A DNA stretch of 64,000 bases from Epiperipatus broadwayi (GCA_028023455.1 JAQFVV010006474.1:248001-312000), one strand, 5' to 3'; numbered from the stretch's first letter, positions 24,500 through 36,987 are shown. Notes: a model not told the origin generated them from the letters alone. Numbers and translations: made by a program.

Positions 24500-25800
24500 A
24501 TGAGCTGTGTATTTGCTGTTTGTTTATTTATTATATTATCTTTAAATTTATTTATCAATTTTGCTTCCTTAATTTTCCTCTTTTTATGATTTTTTCCATT
24601 AATATTTTTGTATCAATTACATTAAAAGTAAATTTATAATTACAAGATTTTTCATGGTTGAAGAATACTGAAGTGTTTTCTATTGACTATTTATAGGTTT
24701 TTTTAACCGAGTATATAATAATTGATGTTCTTTTTTCCAGAGCACATTTCCTGATGTATGATTTTTTACAACCACCTACAATCTGTTAAATTATATTATT
24801 TCTTTGCATTTTAGGTATAACACTCTTAGAATGATTAATAAGTCTATTTACATTTGTCGACCATAAAATGAAATATTGTAGTTATCTTTAAATATATTTT
24901 TATTTAATTTAGATTGAACATTATTTACAAATGGCATAGATAACTATTTTTTATTATCTAATTTTGTATTATGATTATTTTTTATTATTAAATTAATTTA
25001 ATGTAAGTAAAATTTGTTTTCTATCATATCCTACTTTCATAAATTCATAAGTAAAAAATTTAATGTTTTGATTTTTATCACTTTTAGATTTACATAATTT
25101 ATAATTATGTTGTGGAAAAGATTTCAAATTTGCCATTTTATGCATCAACAACACATGTGATTTAAAATGAATATATTCTATTTCTTAAAAAGGGTTAATA
25201 ATCAATTTATAAGTTAAACTAATTGTGTTCTTATATAATTGTAAGTCCAAACATTTTATTATTCGATTTTGTTCTTTATCAATAGTTCATTTTAAATTAT
25301 TTAAATTATTTAGCTTTTATAAAAGTGCTTCAATAACATAACCAAAATCACAAACAAATACAACATCCACATATCTATCATAAATTTTAATACAATCAAA
25401 ATCACAAAAATTTAATATATATCTTCTTCATATTTTGACAATCTAAAATTACAAATTAGTGCAACCATAAGAAGTCTCATAAACCATCTTTTACCTATTT
25501 TATAAAATCTATCACTTATAAATTTTAATGATTCAACAATGAATTGCATTACATGTTTATTTATTGAAATTTTATGTAATGCATTTTTTATTATATATAG
25601 AGATTTAAATGATCAATTGATCCATATTATTCTGTCATATCTAACAAACCCATCAAATCATTACTATTTAATTCTACATTTTTAATTATATCAATAAATT
25701 CATAAAAAAAATGCAACTGTATATCTTCCAAACCCAACATATCTTGCAGTAATTTACCAATATATTTAGAGGACATTGGATGATACAATGAATTTGCAGG
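24500..25800 (-). pseudogene. PLE1 left copy, reverse transcriptase/GIY-YIG ORF remnant
   Basis: Minus-strand broken frames start KYIGKLLQDMLG (about 25760) and run through the RT middle and the C-terminal part to about 24500. They parallel the plus copy from 26240 onward. Stops and frameshifts are many. The catalytic centre is not intact. Confidence 0.6.
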
Positions 25801-25876
25801 ACTGTGATAATATAATTAAAAGTATTTCTAAATAAAAAAAATAATAATAAGTATAAACAATCATAGAATTATGCTA

Positions 25877-27570
25877 TTTCAGAATTTTAGTATTGAACAG
25901 AATGTACGTTTACAAGAAGATAAAGGTTTAAGAATGTGTTTTATTAAAAGATATATATATATATAATGATAAAATTTTATTAAAAGATATATATATATAT
26001 AATGATAAAATTGAAAACAAATGAATAAATTGGGATTTTGTATCATTAATAATTATAATATGGAGTATTAACATATAAAAAGGGCTACGGTTATTTTATG
26101 AATGGTGGCACATGCTATAATGTATATTCATCTACATCTAAATACCCAATAATATTTGCTAATATTAAGCTTCACAAACAGGGAAATCCTTTCAAATTAA
26201 TGGTAGATTTTGGAGGATTATTTATGTATAAAACAGCTAAATATATTGGTAAATTACTTCAAAAGTTGTTAGGTGATGTAAGATATATAATTGCATCATT
26301 TATGAATGTATTAATAGATTTAAAAATGTAAAATTAAATAATAATGATTTTGTGGCTTCATTAGATGTAATAAAATTATATGTATCAATTGATCATCTGG
26401 AATCTATGTATATAATAGAAAATGCATTACATAAAATTTCAATAAATAAGTATATAATAAAATTTATTGTTGAATCACTAAAATTTGTAAGTGTTAATAT
26501 TATTACAACATATAGTGATAGAGTTTATAAAATAGGTAATAGATAGCCAATAGGTCTTCCTAGGGTTGCATAAATTTGTAATTTTACATTGTCAAGGTAT
26601 GAAGAGGATATATTAAATTATTGTGATTTTGTTTGTATTAAACTTTATGCTAAATATATGGATGAGGTGTTTGTTTTTGGCCCTTTTGTTGCTATTGAAA
26701 CACTTTTATATAAGCTGAATAATTTAAGTAATTTAAACTGGACTATTGATAAAGAACAAAATAGAAATATAAAATGTTTGGACTTACAATTATATAGAGT
26801 CACAATTAGTTTGAATTATATATTGATTACTAAACCTATTTCAGAAAGAGGATATAGGATATATTTATTTTAAATCACATGTGCCAATGGTGTATACGAT
26901 GGCAAATTTGAAATTTTTTGACATTGTAATAATAAATTATGCAAACATAAAAATGATAAAAATCAAAATATTGAACTTTTTACTTATGGATGTATGAAAG
27001 TAGGATATAATAGAAACCAAATTTTTGTATATTAAATTGATTTAATAATAATAATAATCATAATACAAAATTAGGCAATAAAAATGGATATCTGCGCCAT
27101 TTGTAAATAATGTTCAATCTAAATGAATTAAAAATATATTTAAAGATAAATACAATATTTTATTTTATGTTCCTCCAAATGTAAATAGTCTAATTAATAA
27201 TTCTAAGAGTGTTATATCTGAAATGCAAAGAAGTAATATAATTTATCAGAATGCATGTGGTTGTAAAAAATCATATATATGGGAATCAGGATGCACTCTG
27301 GGAAAAAAGGATAAAAGAATATCAATTATTATATGAACTATAAATAGTCAATTAAACATGGCCTCAGTATTCTTTGACCATGAAAAATTTTGTATTTATA
27401 AATTTACTTTTAATGTAAATGATACAAAAATATTAATGGAAGAAAAAAATCATATAAAGAGAAAAATTAAGAAATCAGTATTGATAAATAGATTCAAAGA
27501 TAAGCTCTTGGAAAATCACATGATATTAAACTTCCATATTAATTTTCAGTTGTTAAGGATTATAACATAA
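25877..27570 (+). pseudogene. PLE1 right copy, reverse transcriptase/GIY-YIG ORF remnant
   Basis: Frames in order: FQNFSIEQNVRLQEDKGLRMC (25877); YPIIFANIKLHKQGNPF and KYIGKLLQKLLG (26098-26331); SLDVIKLYVSIDHLE, the RT A-motif region (26352-26546); and LYAKYMDEVFVFGP (26589-26873), where PLEs have RYVDDVFV. The catalytic YVDD has become YMDE. Near 27230-27330 the residues ACGCKKSYIWESGCTLGK correspond to the GIY-YIG segment CxCGxxYIGE, with YIG turned into YIW. The C-terminal basic tail reaches a stop at 27570. Clearly dead, and older than PLE2. Confidence 0.8.
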
Positions 27571-27647
27571 TCGAAACTGCTACTGATTAATTGAAATATG
27601 TATTTATTATTTTTACTATTAAAATTGTTTGGAACTTATATGTACAT

Positions 27648-27753
27648 ATGATCACTAGATGGAGCTTACCAATCAGCTCCAAACAATCTCTTTCTGCATT
27701 TATGGAAACAAAGCTTGTTTGGAGCTGATTAGTAAGCTCCATCTAGTGATCAT
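27648..27753. repeat. 39-bp perfect-type hairpin with nested palindromes
   Basis: Arms 27648-27686 and 27715-27753 are reverse complements with a single mismatch, separated by a 28-nt spacer. Each arm itself contains GGAGCT..AGCTCC, so cruciforms can nest. It abuts the 3' end of PLE1. It may be a small palindromic MITE or a PLE-linked structure. Confidence 0.85.
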
Positions 27754-27805
27754 AAAATGCAATCTTAAAGGAAATTTATAACTGGTTTTGATTATCATAT
27801 ATATA

Positions 27806-27975
27806 TAACAGATTGTAAAAGACCCATAAAAAGATCGCATGTGAGATGAATGGATGAAATAAGAAAGCATGCAGGGTTGATGTGGAGAAGAGAAGCTAAA
27901 GATTGGAGAAGATGGTTTGAACTTGGAGAGAACTTCATCCTGCAGTGAATTGATAATAGTTGATGATGATGAATA
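27806..27975 (+). mobile_element. RTE-type LINE fragment H, extreme 3' end
   Basis: GATTGTAAAAGACCC, then a segment matching WMDEIRKHAGLMWRREAKDWRRWFELGENFILQ, then a TGATAATAGTTGATGATGATGA tail. Only the last 170 bp of the element is present (strong 5' truncation). Confidence 0.8.
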
Positions 27976-29024
27976 TTATTACTTGTATAATAACTAGAAG
28001 CAAAAATAAGTTTTCATGCACTATTTGCAGAATTTTTTAAACTTTATAAATAATATTGATAAAAAAAAACATCAATCAATTTCAGCCTAATGAGTTTTAA
28101 GCTTTGCCCTCATCAGATGTATTACAGACATTTCACACTCCATCAACAGAATAACTTTATTTTTATGTAAATATGATCATTACACATAATTTGAATTTTA
28201 AGTACTACACTGAATTAATAATGTCTTTTAAGCTTGTCATAGGCAAAACTATTTAAAGTTTTTTTCCTTGTTTTTTTATAAAAAAAATATTGCAATGAAA
28301 TAAATATCTAGCTATAAATAAATAATTAATTGATTCTGTAAATATATAATTATTTAAAGTAATATTAAATCTATATGTACGATTTGTAAGACTTTAATAA
28401 ACCATTCTTGCAAGTCTTTCTAAGGCATTTAATAAACACAGTTGAAGTGTTTACTGTGTCAAGTTTTGTAAATTTTTTATCAATAAATAGCATTGAGAAT
28501 ATTTCAAAATCCTTTGGACAGAAGAGAAAGATTTAATATTGTTTCAAATAATTATATATTTACAGTGCTGTTAGCTTATACATGCACGTTTTTATAAACC
28601 AATCCAATATCACATGACTGTTATTTATCTTCATCTTACATATTATTGTTTTAAAAACATATCTTTTCCATCTTTCTGCCACTAGATATATTTATTAAGA
28701 GATTAGTATTTAAAGAATCTTTTTATGTTGGTGTATATACTTAAATGCATATATTTAAAGAATTACAAGTTCCAATTCCTTAGAAGGTAACGATAGTTGC
28801 CAGATCCTAGGATCCAGTTACATTGTCTCAATATCCAATGTGCAGGATAGGAGTTTATCAAACACTGTCATATGACACCTACCATTGCTTTCTAAATGTT
28901 ACATTAAGTATCAAAAAGAAAGTAGAAAAGAATGCTACTATAAAATATTTTTTAATAATTAAGTTCTGTAATTTCTCATATCATTAAGAAGTAAACAATA
29001 CACTTAAGATAATTTATGTATTAC
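27976..29024. other. AT-rich spacer, no gene seen
   Basis: About 28080-28140 contains, on the minus strand, a CTGATGAGGGCAAAGC segment like that of many retroelement tails. I could not complete a hammerhead there. Otherwise featureless. Confidence 0.5.
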
Positions 29025-29445
29025 ATGATGACCATTTTGTATGCTTACACATGCTGTTAATAATAATAATACCAAACTCTCCTGAATAACCAAATCAAAA
29101 TGCATGGATGCTAAACTGAGTTCAGTTCCATGTTACTATGCAGGTGAATGCGCTTAGATTGGAAACATTATGATGTTTTCATTTTGGGTTCCTAGTTTTA
29201 TAGTTAACCAAACAGGTAAAAGATGGCTGCTGGAGGGTTGCATTACATCCCAAGGTCTAGGTACAGTGCTTTCAAATACAAGGCTTCTCACTGATGAAAG
29301 CCACAACCTACAAACTAGTCTGGGGGTGTTGGATGAGTACGCACTAGATAGAGAATTTATGCACAAATCTTCCTGCAGCTATTGATTACAAAGGGTTGCA
29401 CTTGGTGGCACTACTGTATGGAGAGTTTGCTACTCTTATTAATTT
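29025..29445 (+). mobile_element. P-family palindromic repeat, copy P-A
   Basis: Shares blocks with 31130, 33600 and 53013: AACCAAACAGGTAAA.G.TG, GCTGCTGGAGGG.TGCATTA, CACTGATGAAAGCCACA, AAACTAGTCTGGGG, TTGGATGAGTA.GCACTAGAT. It has outward flanks of the type ATGA(C)CACCATTT. One hammerhead is in sense orientation. Overlapping short frames are chance. Confidence 0.75.
29284..29326 (+). ncRNA. Hammerhead ribozyme, P-A (damaged)
   Basis: CUUCUCA, CUGAUGA (29291-29297), A-AGC-CACAA-CCU-A, CAAA in place of GAAA, CUAGUC (cleavage after 29320), then UGGGGG. Stem I pairs about 5-6 bp with G-U pairs. Stem III is the palindrome ACUAGU. G12 is replaced by C, so it should be inactive. Confidence 0.5.
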
Positions 29446-29557
29446 ATATATTATCTATAAATATGAGGCAATTTTCAAATGTAAATAATTTGATGGTATA
29501 AATATAAAATTTTAAATAATTTTATTAAAAGTAAAGTAAATTTACTCCTTTTAATTA

Positions 29558-29593
29558 AGTTCTGCCATCAAACCTTTATCAGATGGCAGAACT
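29558..29593. repeat. Short perfect hairpin
   Basis: AGTTCTGCCATC (29558-29569) and its exact reverse complement (29582-29593) are separated by 12 nt. No poly-T follows in a way that would suggest a terminator. Confidence 0.8.
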
Positions 29594-29599
29594 GAAGTA

Positions 29600-31129
29600 A
29601 AAAAAATAAATTTGCTATATAAAAGTTTTGTGTTAGCTGCATTTAAGTTGTTGGTTTATTTTACAAAAGCTTAGTTTTCTATATAAATGATGGATATAAA
29701 ATAAAATAATGTTTAGGGCTTTCATAATAACTTGAAAAAAATAAATAAAATGTTAATCTGTATTCTGAGTTTTATAAATGCTTGATCCATCTTTTTTCAC
29801 TGAATAAGCTAATAATGAAATTCAGCCATTAAATAATTTACGAAGAATATTTTCACTTTAGCAACTAGAGGGTTGACGCTATTCTTTATTTCTTAATATA
29901 CCTGACAAAGATTAGAGAAGAGGGTTCTTTGTCAACTAACGGTTCCTAAATTCATTTCCAACTGAGAAAAGCAGTAAAAATGGTTTAAAAAAATCTATTT
30001 TGTTAATTAAGACTTCCCCATTCTCATCCTCTATTTTACTGTTTATTCTTACAAGCTACTGATCGTAGGATAAGTAAATCGTTGGTTAACATTTATACAT
30101 TTAAGCATTTTCAATAGAAAAGAAAAAAATGACTATGTAAAGGAGGCATTGAAAAGCAATGTATTGTTTAAACAGTTGATCTAGAATTATGAAGATTGTC
30201 AAATAATTCTTTGGTTGGTTTGAGTTCAAAACTCTGGGTTAATTTAAATTTTACATTGTTAGCCTGAATGGTGAAAAAAAATTGTAGATGAGTGTTAGAG
30301 TAATAACTTCATTATGTGCAGCCTTGGATGTAATAAACCTCATTGTTAAAGGAAAAAATCAGAAAATAATGCGAAGATGGAGATTTGAAATACATCAAGC
30401 GATCACAAATTGATCGTGCTCAATAGATGGCACCCAAATAGCTGCTCATGCTTATTTTTTGTTTTGCACTATTAGAATTAATGATGAATTCATAAAATGT
30501 CAAAAAATTAATCTCTCATTGAACATTAAAGATAAGTTCATCACAATTTCTTTTTCAAGGATTTGGACAACAGAAATACCTCTCTTCATCTCATCTCTAA
30601 TATTTAATTACCTGATTTCACACTTGTAATTATTCTTTTTGAGAGAGGGAAAGTTGTTCTATTAGAATTCTGAGAGCTCATTTTCATAGTGAGGCTAATT
30701 AAATTCTTATTCTTATAATTGGCCTGTGTGTGTATATTTCGATAATTCTAAATTTATAAGATGTATTTTGTAATGCTACATTGAAAGAATTTCAATAATT
30801 GGCATAATAATATTTCATTATAAAATAAATGATCAGACCATCATGTTTTAAATGAAGTCAAAAAGATTTCGTTGGTAAGAAATCTGTAATTCTTCATAAG
30901 TATCTCTATGCCAAGAATTCTTAATCAGGGATTTATAAAAAGTTTCAAGGGATATGTGAGCTCGAATTGGACAAAAATATTATTATTATTATTTGTTCTG
31001 ACTTCTAGATAAAAGCTAGCACTTTTTTATGAATATATGTAATAAATTGTAGTAGTATTCATTTCACTTCATATTACAGTTCTTGCTTATCTCACAAAAT
31101 AGTTTATGCCTATTTCATCTTAAATGCAC
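29600..31129. other. AT-rich spacer, no gene seen
   Basis: No coding signal. A TTGAGTTCAAAACTC segment at about 30220 resembles a B box but lacks a partner. Confidence 0.5.
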
Positions 31130-31420
31130 AGTAGCTTTAAAACAGGCAAAACTTTGCCTACTTATCCAATATCCCCAGACTAGTTTCTGGCTTGTGAACT
31201 TTGTCAGTGAGAAGCCTTGGATCTGAGAGCACTGCAGTCTGGGGATATTGGATGAGTAGGCACTAGATGGGGATTTTATGCACAAGCCTTCTGGCATCAA
31301 TTGATTGCTCTAGCTTGCTGTGTGTGGCAATACATATAGTGATTTTTGCCTGTTTTAAAACAGTTATACACCAGCATAAGAAATGGTGGTCATGTGATGT
31401 TTATTGGCTTAAAAGTACAG
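31130..31420. mobile_element. P-family palindromic repeat, copy P-B
   Basis: It has 16-bp perfect inverted repeats TTTAAAACAGGCAAAA (31136-31151) and complement (31343-31358). Inside, CTACT(T/C)ATCCAATATCCCCAGACT (left) and AGTCTGGGGATATTGGATGAGTAG (right) form the inner inverted arms. The right flank ATACACCAGCATAAGAAATGGTGGTCATGTGATG matches, inverted, the left flank of P-E. The hammerhead lies in the left arm only. Confidence 0.8.
31172..31213 (-). ncRNA. Hammerhead ribozyme, P-B (damaged)
   Basis: Minus strand: UCUCA, CUGACAA, stem II region, GAAA, CUAGUC, UGGGGA. Stem I and the ACUAGU stem III are kept and GAAA is intact. The CUGAUGA core is mutated at G8 and U7, so it should be inactive. 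Confidence 0.45.
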
Positions 31421-33404
31421 TTGTTATTAGATCCAATGTTAGATCACACATGGTCATAGTTCTATTGTGTACAAACTAATGTTTGATGTAACTGGACAAC
31501 TATTTGTCAACATAGATAACAAATAAGAGATCTCATGAGCAGTATCTTTAATCAGTATATAAGATATTCATTTTAAAAAGATGATTCACAGGGCAAGCAC
31601 AAGTTATAAAGATTTCTATTGGTTGTTTTAATACTACTGCCTCTATATTCTGAAAAGGTGTCCATGGATTACAACTGATTGGCAAATGAGTCTATGGAAC
31701 CAAAAATTTAAAGAAAAAAAATATTTGTTTCCTTTTTTTACAAAATATTTATATAAATTTAATTTTCGAAAAATAGAGTTTGGTAATCATCTCAAATATG
31801 TGACTCTAATATTATTGTTTATAATTTTAATATATATATATTTTATGCATTTTTTCAAGAGTTAATTCTTTCTTTGCATCCTCTCTATATTAAAAGTCAC
31901 TATGTTGCATATGGGGAAAATAATGTTAATTTCCAAGATTACCTGATTAGATTTCTGTTCTGGGATGAAATGCTTACAGTGATAAAATAGTTCTTGGTTT
32001 TCTCTAGGCATTGATATGAGAGACTAAGTATTTATTGATTTACAAACTTGGATATGGTTTGATTAACCAATTTTGTTACATATATTTAAGTATATTTTGA
32101 TATATATTTTGGTCATATTATTTATATCTAATTATGGGTTTTATAATTATATTTTTACAATGCCTTACTATAAATAAGTTTACACAAAATTCATTTATCT
32201 TTTTAATTATAATTATTTAACTAGACTTCTTGGTGTATTTTCTATATCTCATTAAAATCTATATCCTACTTTTGTAATGTGTCATCAATTTGAATTTTGA
32301 AATATGCTCTCTGAAGTATCAACACTAGTATACACTCTGATGTATGAAGTTGTTTAAACTAAAGAAATACAAGAAGTAATATGCTTTGAGATTTAGGAGT
32401 TGCTCCTGTTCACTAATTTATAAGATACAGACCAGTAAATAATTTGAAAGTGATTGCATCGGAGGCTAAATCAAAACTTAATTCATTAATAAAAAATTAT
32501 TGAATATTAATGTTAATGGGATATGATCACATTATTTATGTATGATAGGTACTAGATGAGAACTTAATTTAAGTTCATTAAAATGATTATTACAATTTTA
32601 AATCAGATTTACTTATTTATAAACCTATAACAATTTTTAAAAAAAGCACAGGTGTCCTCTATAGAATAAGAATATAGAAAAAAATTACTGTGTATTGGTG
32701 GTTTTATACTAAGGTTATTTATTGAAAATTTGTGTTTATCAATTCAAATTTATAATCAATTTTAGATTGTTAATTTTTTTCTTTAAAGTTGAGTAAATAA
32801 CGAATATTTATAACCCATTACATACAATATTTCATAGGGATCTCTAGTAATAAATTATTTTAATAAATCAGCCACTAAAACAATGTTTATAGATGCTCTA
32901 AACACTAATTTAAGCAATCAATACTATCACACATTTCACAATATTTTACTATTTCAAACATCCAAAGATGAGTGTTTTGAGTGGCCAATAATATGTTTCA
33001 GAATTATAAAATACGCAGTATATATAAGTACTGTACCACAAAAAACTTAAATATATAAAACTAACCTTAATATAGATTTAAAAACTACAAAAAAATAATT
33101 TAAAATAATTTAATTCAAATCTGATTTTTTATATTACTTTTAATTTTATATCATTTTATACATGTTTCTTAAACCAGCATTCAAAAACTTTGTACACTCT
33201 TATTTTATACTTAATATATTTTTATTATGGGGTATTCATTTACTCTACCATGAGAAACATCTCTAAAACATGATCTCTTCAAAGCTTATAAATAAATAGA
33301 TTAATATTAAATAAATGACTGTAAAAATATTGACTGAAAGCATACTTTTGTATATGTATTAGGCATAAAAAGTCAGTAATTATAAACAATGTTTTACTAT
33401 TATA
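31421..33404. other. AT-rich spacer, no gene seen
   Basis: No open frame above background and no recognised repeat. Confidence 0.6.
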
Positions 33405-33592
33405 ATTATAGTCTGGCCCAACTGATGAGTGCTGGTTCTGCACAAAATATTATATTGGGGATCATTTATTGTCTTTGAATATATTAGGTCATGTGTATCA
33501 CTTGCTTGAGATAGAGTGGAGTTATGAATAAAGAATTTCAAATCCTAAGTTCAAATCTCTCTACTTACATATATGAGAAATATTTAGTATAA
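33405..33592 (+). mobile_element. H-family ribozyme repeat, copy H4 (5'-truncated)
   Basis: It begins just before the hammerhead and continues through GAGATAGAGTGG (A-box-like) and AAGTTCAAATCTCTCTACTTACATAT (B-box-like). It matches the 3' half of the H3 copy at 60981-61131. Confidence 0.75.
33417..33459 (+). ncRNA. Hammerhead ribozyme, copy H4
   Basis: CCCAA, CUGAUGA (33422-33428), stem II GUGC/GCAC, AAAA where GAAA is expected, a short stem III, cleavage after UA, then UUGGG. Stem I is 5 bp and perfect. Only G12 is lost. It sits in a CA pair that would have been CG, as expected from methyl-C deamination. Confidence 0.65.
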
Positions 33593-33599
33593 GCAAATC

Positions 33600-33825
33600 A
33601 AAACAGGCAAAACTCTCTATATGTATTGCCACTCAGTGCAAGCTAGAGTAATCATTAGATGTCAGAAGGCTTGTGCATAAAATTTCATCTAGTACCTATT
33701 CATCCAATATCCCCAGACTAGGGTCTGGCTTGTGGCCTTCATTAGGGAGGAGCCTTGGATCTGAGAGCACTGCACCTGGAAATGGTGATCATGTGATGTT
33801 TATAAGCAAATCACATAATATAATT
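33600..33825 (-). mobile_element. P-family repeat, copy P-C
   Basis: Minus-oriented copy. AAACAGGCAAAACTCTCTATATG lies at the left end, then ATTGCCACTCAGTGCAAGC, CATCTAGTACCTATTCATCCAATATCCCCAGACTAG, and GAGAGCACTGCA. A shortened segment ends in ATGGTGATCATGTGATG, the outer end seen in other copies, so the interior is deleted. Confidence 0.75.
33710..33750 (-). ncRNA. Hammerhead ribozyme, P-C (damaged)
   Basis: Minus strand: CUCC, CUAAUGA, A-GGC-CACAA-GCC-A, GACC for GAAA, CUAGUC, UGGGG. Stem II closes with GGC/GCC here, where P-D has AGC/GCU, a compensating change. The core is mutated. Confidence 0.45.
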
Positions 33826-35774
33826 GTTGTAAGATAAGCCATGTTAATTTTCTGCATGAATCCAGGTTGTTTTTTTTAATCTATAAAGGTCTATGGTGAA
33901 ATGATTACATTTGTTCACTATTACCATTTCTTAAATCACCCTTTAAACACATTTTTTTCTATTAATATAACTGCAGCCACAATATAAGCTTTAATAAATT
34001 GTTTAAGGTATGGCTGTAATTTTTTTATATATAATTTGTATTATTATTAGTTACTATGGTTTTATTTAAATAATTATGGATGATAATATTTTTTTATTCT
34101 GATCCAAATGTTAAGCTTGATAGTACCCTACTTCATTCTATTGGGCAAGACTTTTTAGGATATTTCTATCAACAAATATTTCAATATATTTAATAATAAT
34201 GATAACATTTTTAGTTATTTATAGAGGTGGAACAGTATTTAATGTAAATTATCAATTCCTCATAAAGAAATAGTAAGATTTAATTATTACCAAACATTCT
34301 AATTGCTAAATAATGAGAATTAGTGTTTTTTTAAGTCTCCTTTTCCCAGTTAGTTATGAATAGTCAGATACCCAATTACGGACTAATGATGAATGGTTTT
34401 TAGAATTGAATATGGATGCCTTAAAAAAAATCATAAGTTTCGCATAGTAAAAAGGGAATGGACACAGTACTCATGAAACTTGTCAATTATCTGGCTGATT
34501 AAAATTTGAGTGATTTTTTGTTTTGTTTTATGATATAGCTAAGAATAGCTAGATATTTATTTACTGACTAACATTGAAAGGTTAACTGGATTGTCTATAG
34601 GCAAGGTAATTGAAAGAAGTATCTCAAGATGTTTGAATTTTGTTTACTCATCCCAGATTTGATCTTATTTCATAAATATGGCAATCTTTTTTTTACAAAT
34701 TGCCTACTATGTTGTTTAATGACCTTTCCAATTGTTTCTATAGAGAAATGGGTAAGAATATTATATACACGTAGACTGTGATCATTATCCTAGGTTGGCT
34801 ATAAGCTTGTAATGCTGAGCCCACCTACATAAATACTGAAAAAAAACATTTCAGGCCTGCTGAAAAAAAAATTAATTAAACTGTATTCGAACCTCAGTGA
34901 TAGAGTTGCAGTCTTTTATGTAAATTATAATTACATGAAAAATTTGATATCCCCTTATGCAGGAATAATAAAGAAGGTGGGATTGTCATTAGCTATTCAG
35001 AAAAGTTCAGATGTTTTTCTATCTTTATTTTGCCATCTATCTAAAAATAACCGTTTATTTATCTATAAATGTTGAATGGTTAGCTGATTAATTTATGAAA
35101 AAAAATCGAACCTCGTTTTGTAGGCATAGCAGATGGATATGTTACTTCTGTATAAGAAGGCACGTGATTATTAATATAATTTGAGAATATTTATAGTAAC
35201 ATATTTTCATTTTAAAATATCTAGTATTTTTTTAAAAAGCTATTTATCACTTATAGCCTTTTGTTATTATTTTATAGATAAAAAAAGGTAATGATAATAC
35301 ATTAAATATCAGCAATAAATATTATTTTCCTTTTTGTTTCGCTTTGTAGCTTAGTCAATTGCCAAACATTTTCATTTCCTAATAATTTAATGTATTCAAT
35401 TTTTCTTATGCAGTTTTTTCCTTTACAAAGGAACTTTGTTTTTATATAAATGATAATTTATTTAAAAGAAGAAAAAAAGGTTAATAATTTATACGCTAAG
35501 TTTTATACATTAATTTTAATTTGTACATTTATTTATATTAATATATGAGTTTTATTATTTTACATGAAATTTTAAAAATAAAATCATTATTACAATGTAC
35601 AACGAAACATCAACAATTTGTTAGAATAAACTGATTAAGGTTGTGATAAGACATATTTTTATATACTTTCGATCTTTCTATACAATGAAGTTGAGAATAT
35701 ACTTCAGTTATACGCTATCCAAAAGTCAATATTTTTGCTTTTCATTTATAATAAAATTTTGGATATGGCAGTGA
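33826..35774. other. AT-rich spacer, no gene seen
   Basis: Two TCGAACCTC segments (about 34882 and 35107) resemble inverted B boxes, but I see no full tRNA-like structure. Confidence 0.5.
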
Positions 35775-35800
35775 TCAGTTTTTCATCATCATCATCATTA

Positions 35801-36514
35801 TCAACCATTATCAATCCACTGCAGGATGAAGGTCTCTCCAAGTTTAATCCATCTTCTCCGATCTTTAGCTTCTCTTCTCCACATCACCCCTACACATTTT
35901 CTTATTTCATCCATCCATCTTACATGTGGTCTCCTTCTGGGTCTTTTACAATCTCTTGGAATCCAGTTTAAAATTTCAATTGTCCATCTATTATCATCTC
36001 TTCTAGCAATATGTCCAGCCCAACTCCACTTCAATCTTTTAATTTTTTCAATGAGGTCAGTAACACCTGTTTGTTCTCTTACCCATACATTGCATTTTCG
36101 ATCTCTTCTTGTTACTCCCAACATACATCTCTCCATACTTCTTTGAGTGGTCTGAAGTTTCTGTATTGATCTTCTATTAAGTGTCCAAGTCTCAGATCCA
36201 TAAGTAAGAACTGGTAAAACACATTTGTTAAAAACCTTTCTTTTCAAACACATAGGCATATTTCCTTTTAATATCAAGTTATTTCTATCAAAAGCACTCC
36301 AACCAAGTTTAATTCTATGATTAATTTCCTCTATTATGTTTCCATCTGTATTAATAATCTGACCAAGGTATTTGTAACTCTTAACTTCTTCTAATTCTTC
36401 ATAATCAATCTTTATTTTCATATTTTGAGCAAATCGATTAAACATTACTTTAGTCTTTTTAACATTTATCTTTAGTCCTACTTTCCTACTTTCATCTGAT
36501 AACTCCTGCAACAT
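35801..36514 (-). pseudogene. RTE ORF C-terminal part (copy I, after the frameshift)
   Basis: The frame resumes with LQELSDESRKVGLKINVKKTKVMFN (the RT domain with the K-KT-VM segment), then YKYLGQIIN, then KVFNKCVLPVLTYGSETWTLNRR, and ends RPHVRWMDEIRKCVGVMWRREAKDRRRWIKLGETFILQ. This C-terminal block is characteristic of RTE-family ORFs. The frame is uninterrupted for 237 codons. The shared frameshift is the only barrier seen between this and the upstream RT part. Confidence 0.9.
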
Positions 36515-36987
36515 TTCCTGCAGCTCGGAAGCATTATTTGCAAAACAACTACATCATCTGCGAAATCTAAATGACTTAAATAATCTCCATTTACTTTCAC
36601 TCCTTTAGTTTCCCATTTTAATCCACAAAATACTTCTTGCAGCACTGCTGTAAAAAGTTTTGGAGATATGGAGTCACCTTGTCTTACACCTTTCTCAATG
36701 TTGACTTTCCCAGTATCATTATGTAATCTAATTGTTGCTGTTGCATTTTTATAAATATTCTTTAAAATATGACAATATCCTGGATCTATACCTTGATGAT
36801 CCAATGCTTTAATCACTGAAGAAATGTTTATAGAATCAAATGCCTTTTCATAATCTACAAATCCAAAACATAATGACAACTCATATTCATTTGTCCTTTC
36901 TATAACTTCTCTCAATACTTGAATATGATCTACTGTACTAAAACCACTTTTAAATCCAGCTTGTTCTCTTGGTTGGTGAAAATCCAA
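36478..36987 (-). pseudogene. RTE reverse transcriptase domain (copy I, 5' part)
   Basis: Residues in order: REQAGFKSGFSTVDHIQVL, LCFGFVDYEKAFDSI (RT motif A; catalytic aspartate in FVDYEKAFD), KGVRQGDSISPKLFTAVL (the RQGD..SP motif of domain B), and GDYLSHLDFADDVVV (domain C with the FADD catalytic pair). It acts in target-primed reverse transcription in the nucleus. All these key residues are present. A one-base loss in a T-run near 36545 then throws the frame out just after FADDVVV. Upstream, in the same frame family, lies NYRPISLLSVLYKIFTKIITTRL (to about 37075). Confidence 0.9.

Larger units (their letters stand above)
24361..27655. mobile_element. Penelope-like element PLE1: two copies joined 5' to 5'
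   Basis: The left part (24361 to about 25800) is a minus-strand, 5'-truncated copy. The right part (about 25870-27655) is a longer plus-strand copy. Their 3' ends point outward and are inverted repeats: TTCCAAACAATTTTAAT at about 24372 matches the complement at about 27624-27640. The arms are about 1.4 kb and diverged, so the joining is old. The plus copy encodes PLE reverse transcriptase and GIY-YIG remnants. PLEs are known to occur with terminal repeats in direct or inverted orientation and with truncated inverted copies. Confidence 0.8.

Noticed and set aside
28080-28135. Hammerhead-like CUGAUGAGGGCAAAGCUUAAAAC on the minus strand
   Set aside because: Stem II can partly pair, but stem III would need a one-base loop, and stem I pairs only two bases before failing. 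More likely a common retroelement tail motif.
29154-29385. Overlapping 70-71 codon frames on both strands
   Set aside because: Both lie inside the P-A repeat and overlap its hammerhead. They are not conserved in the other P copies.
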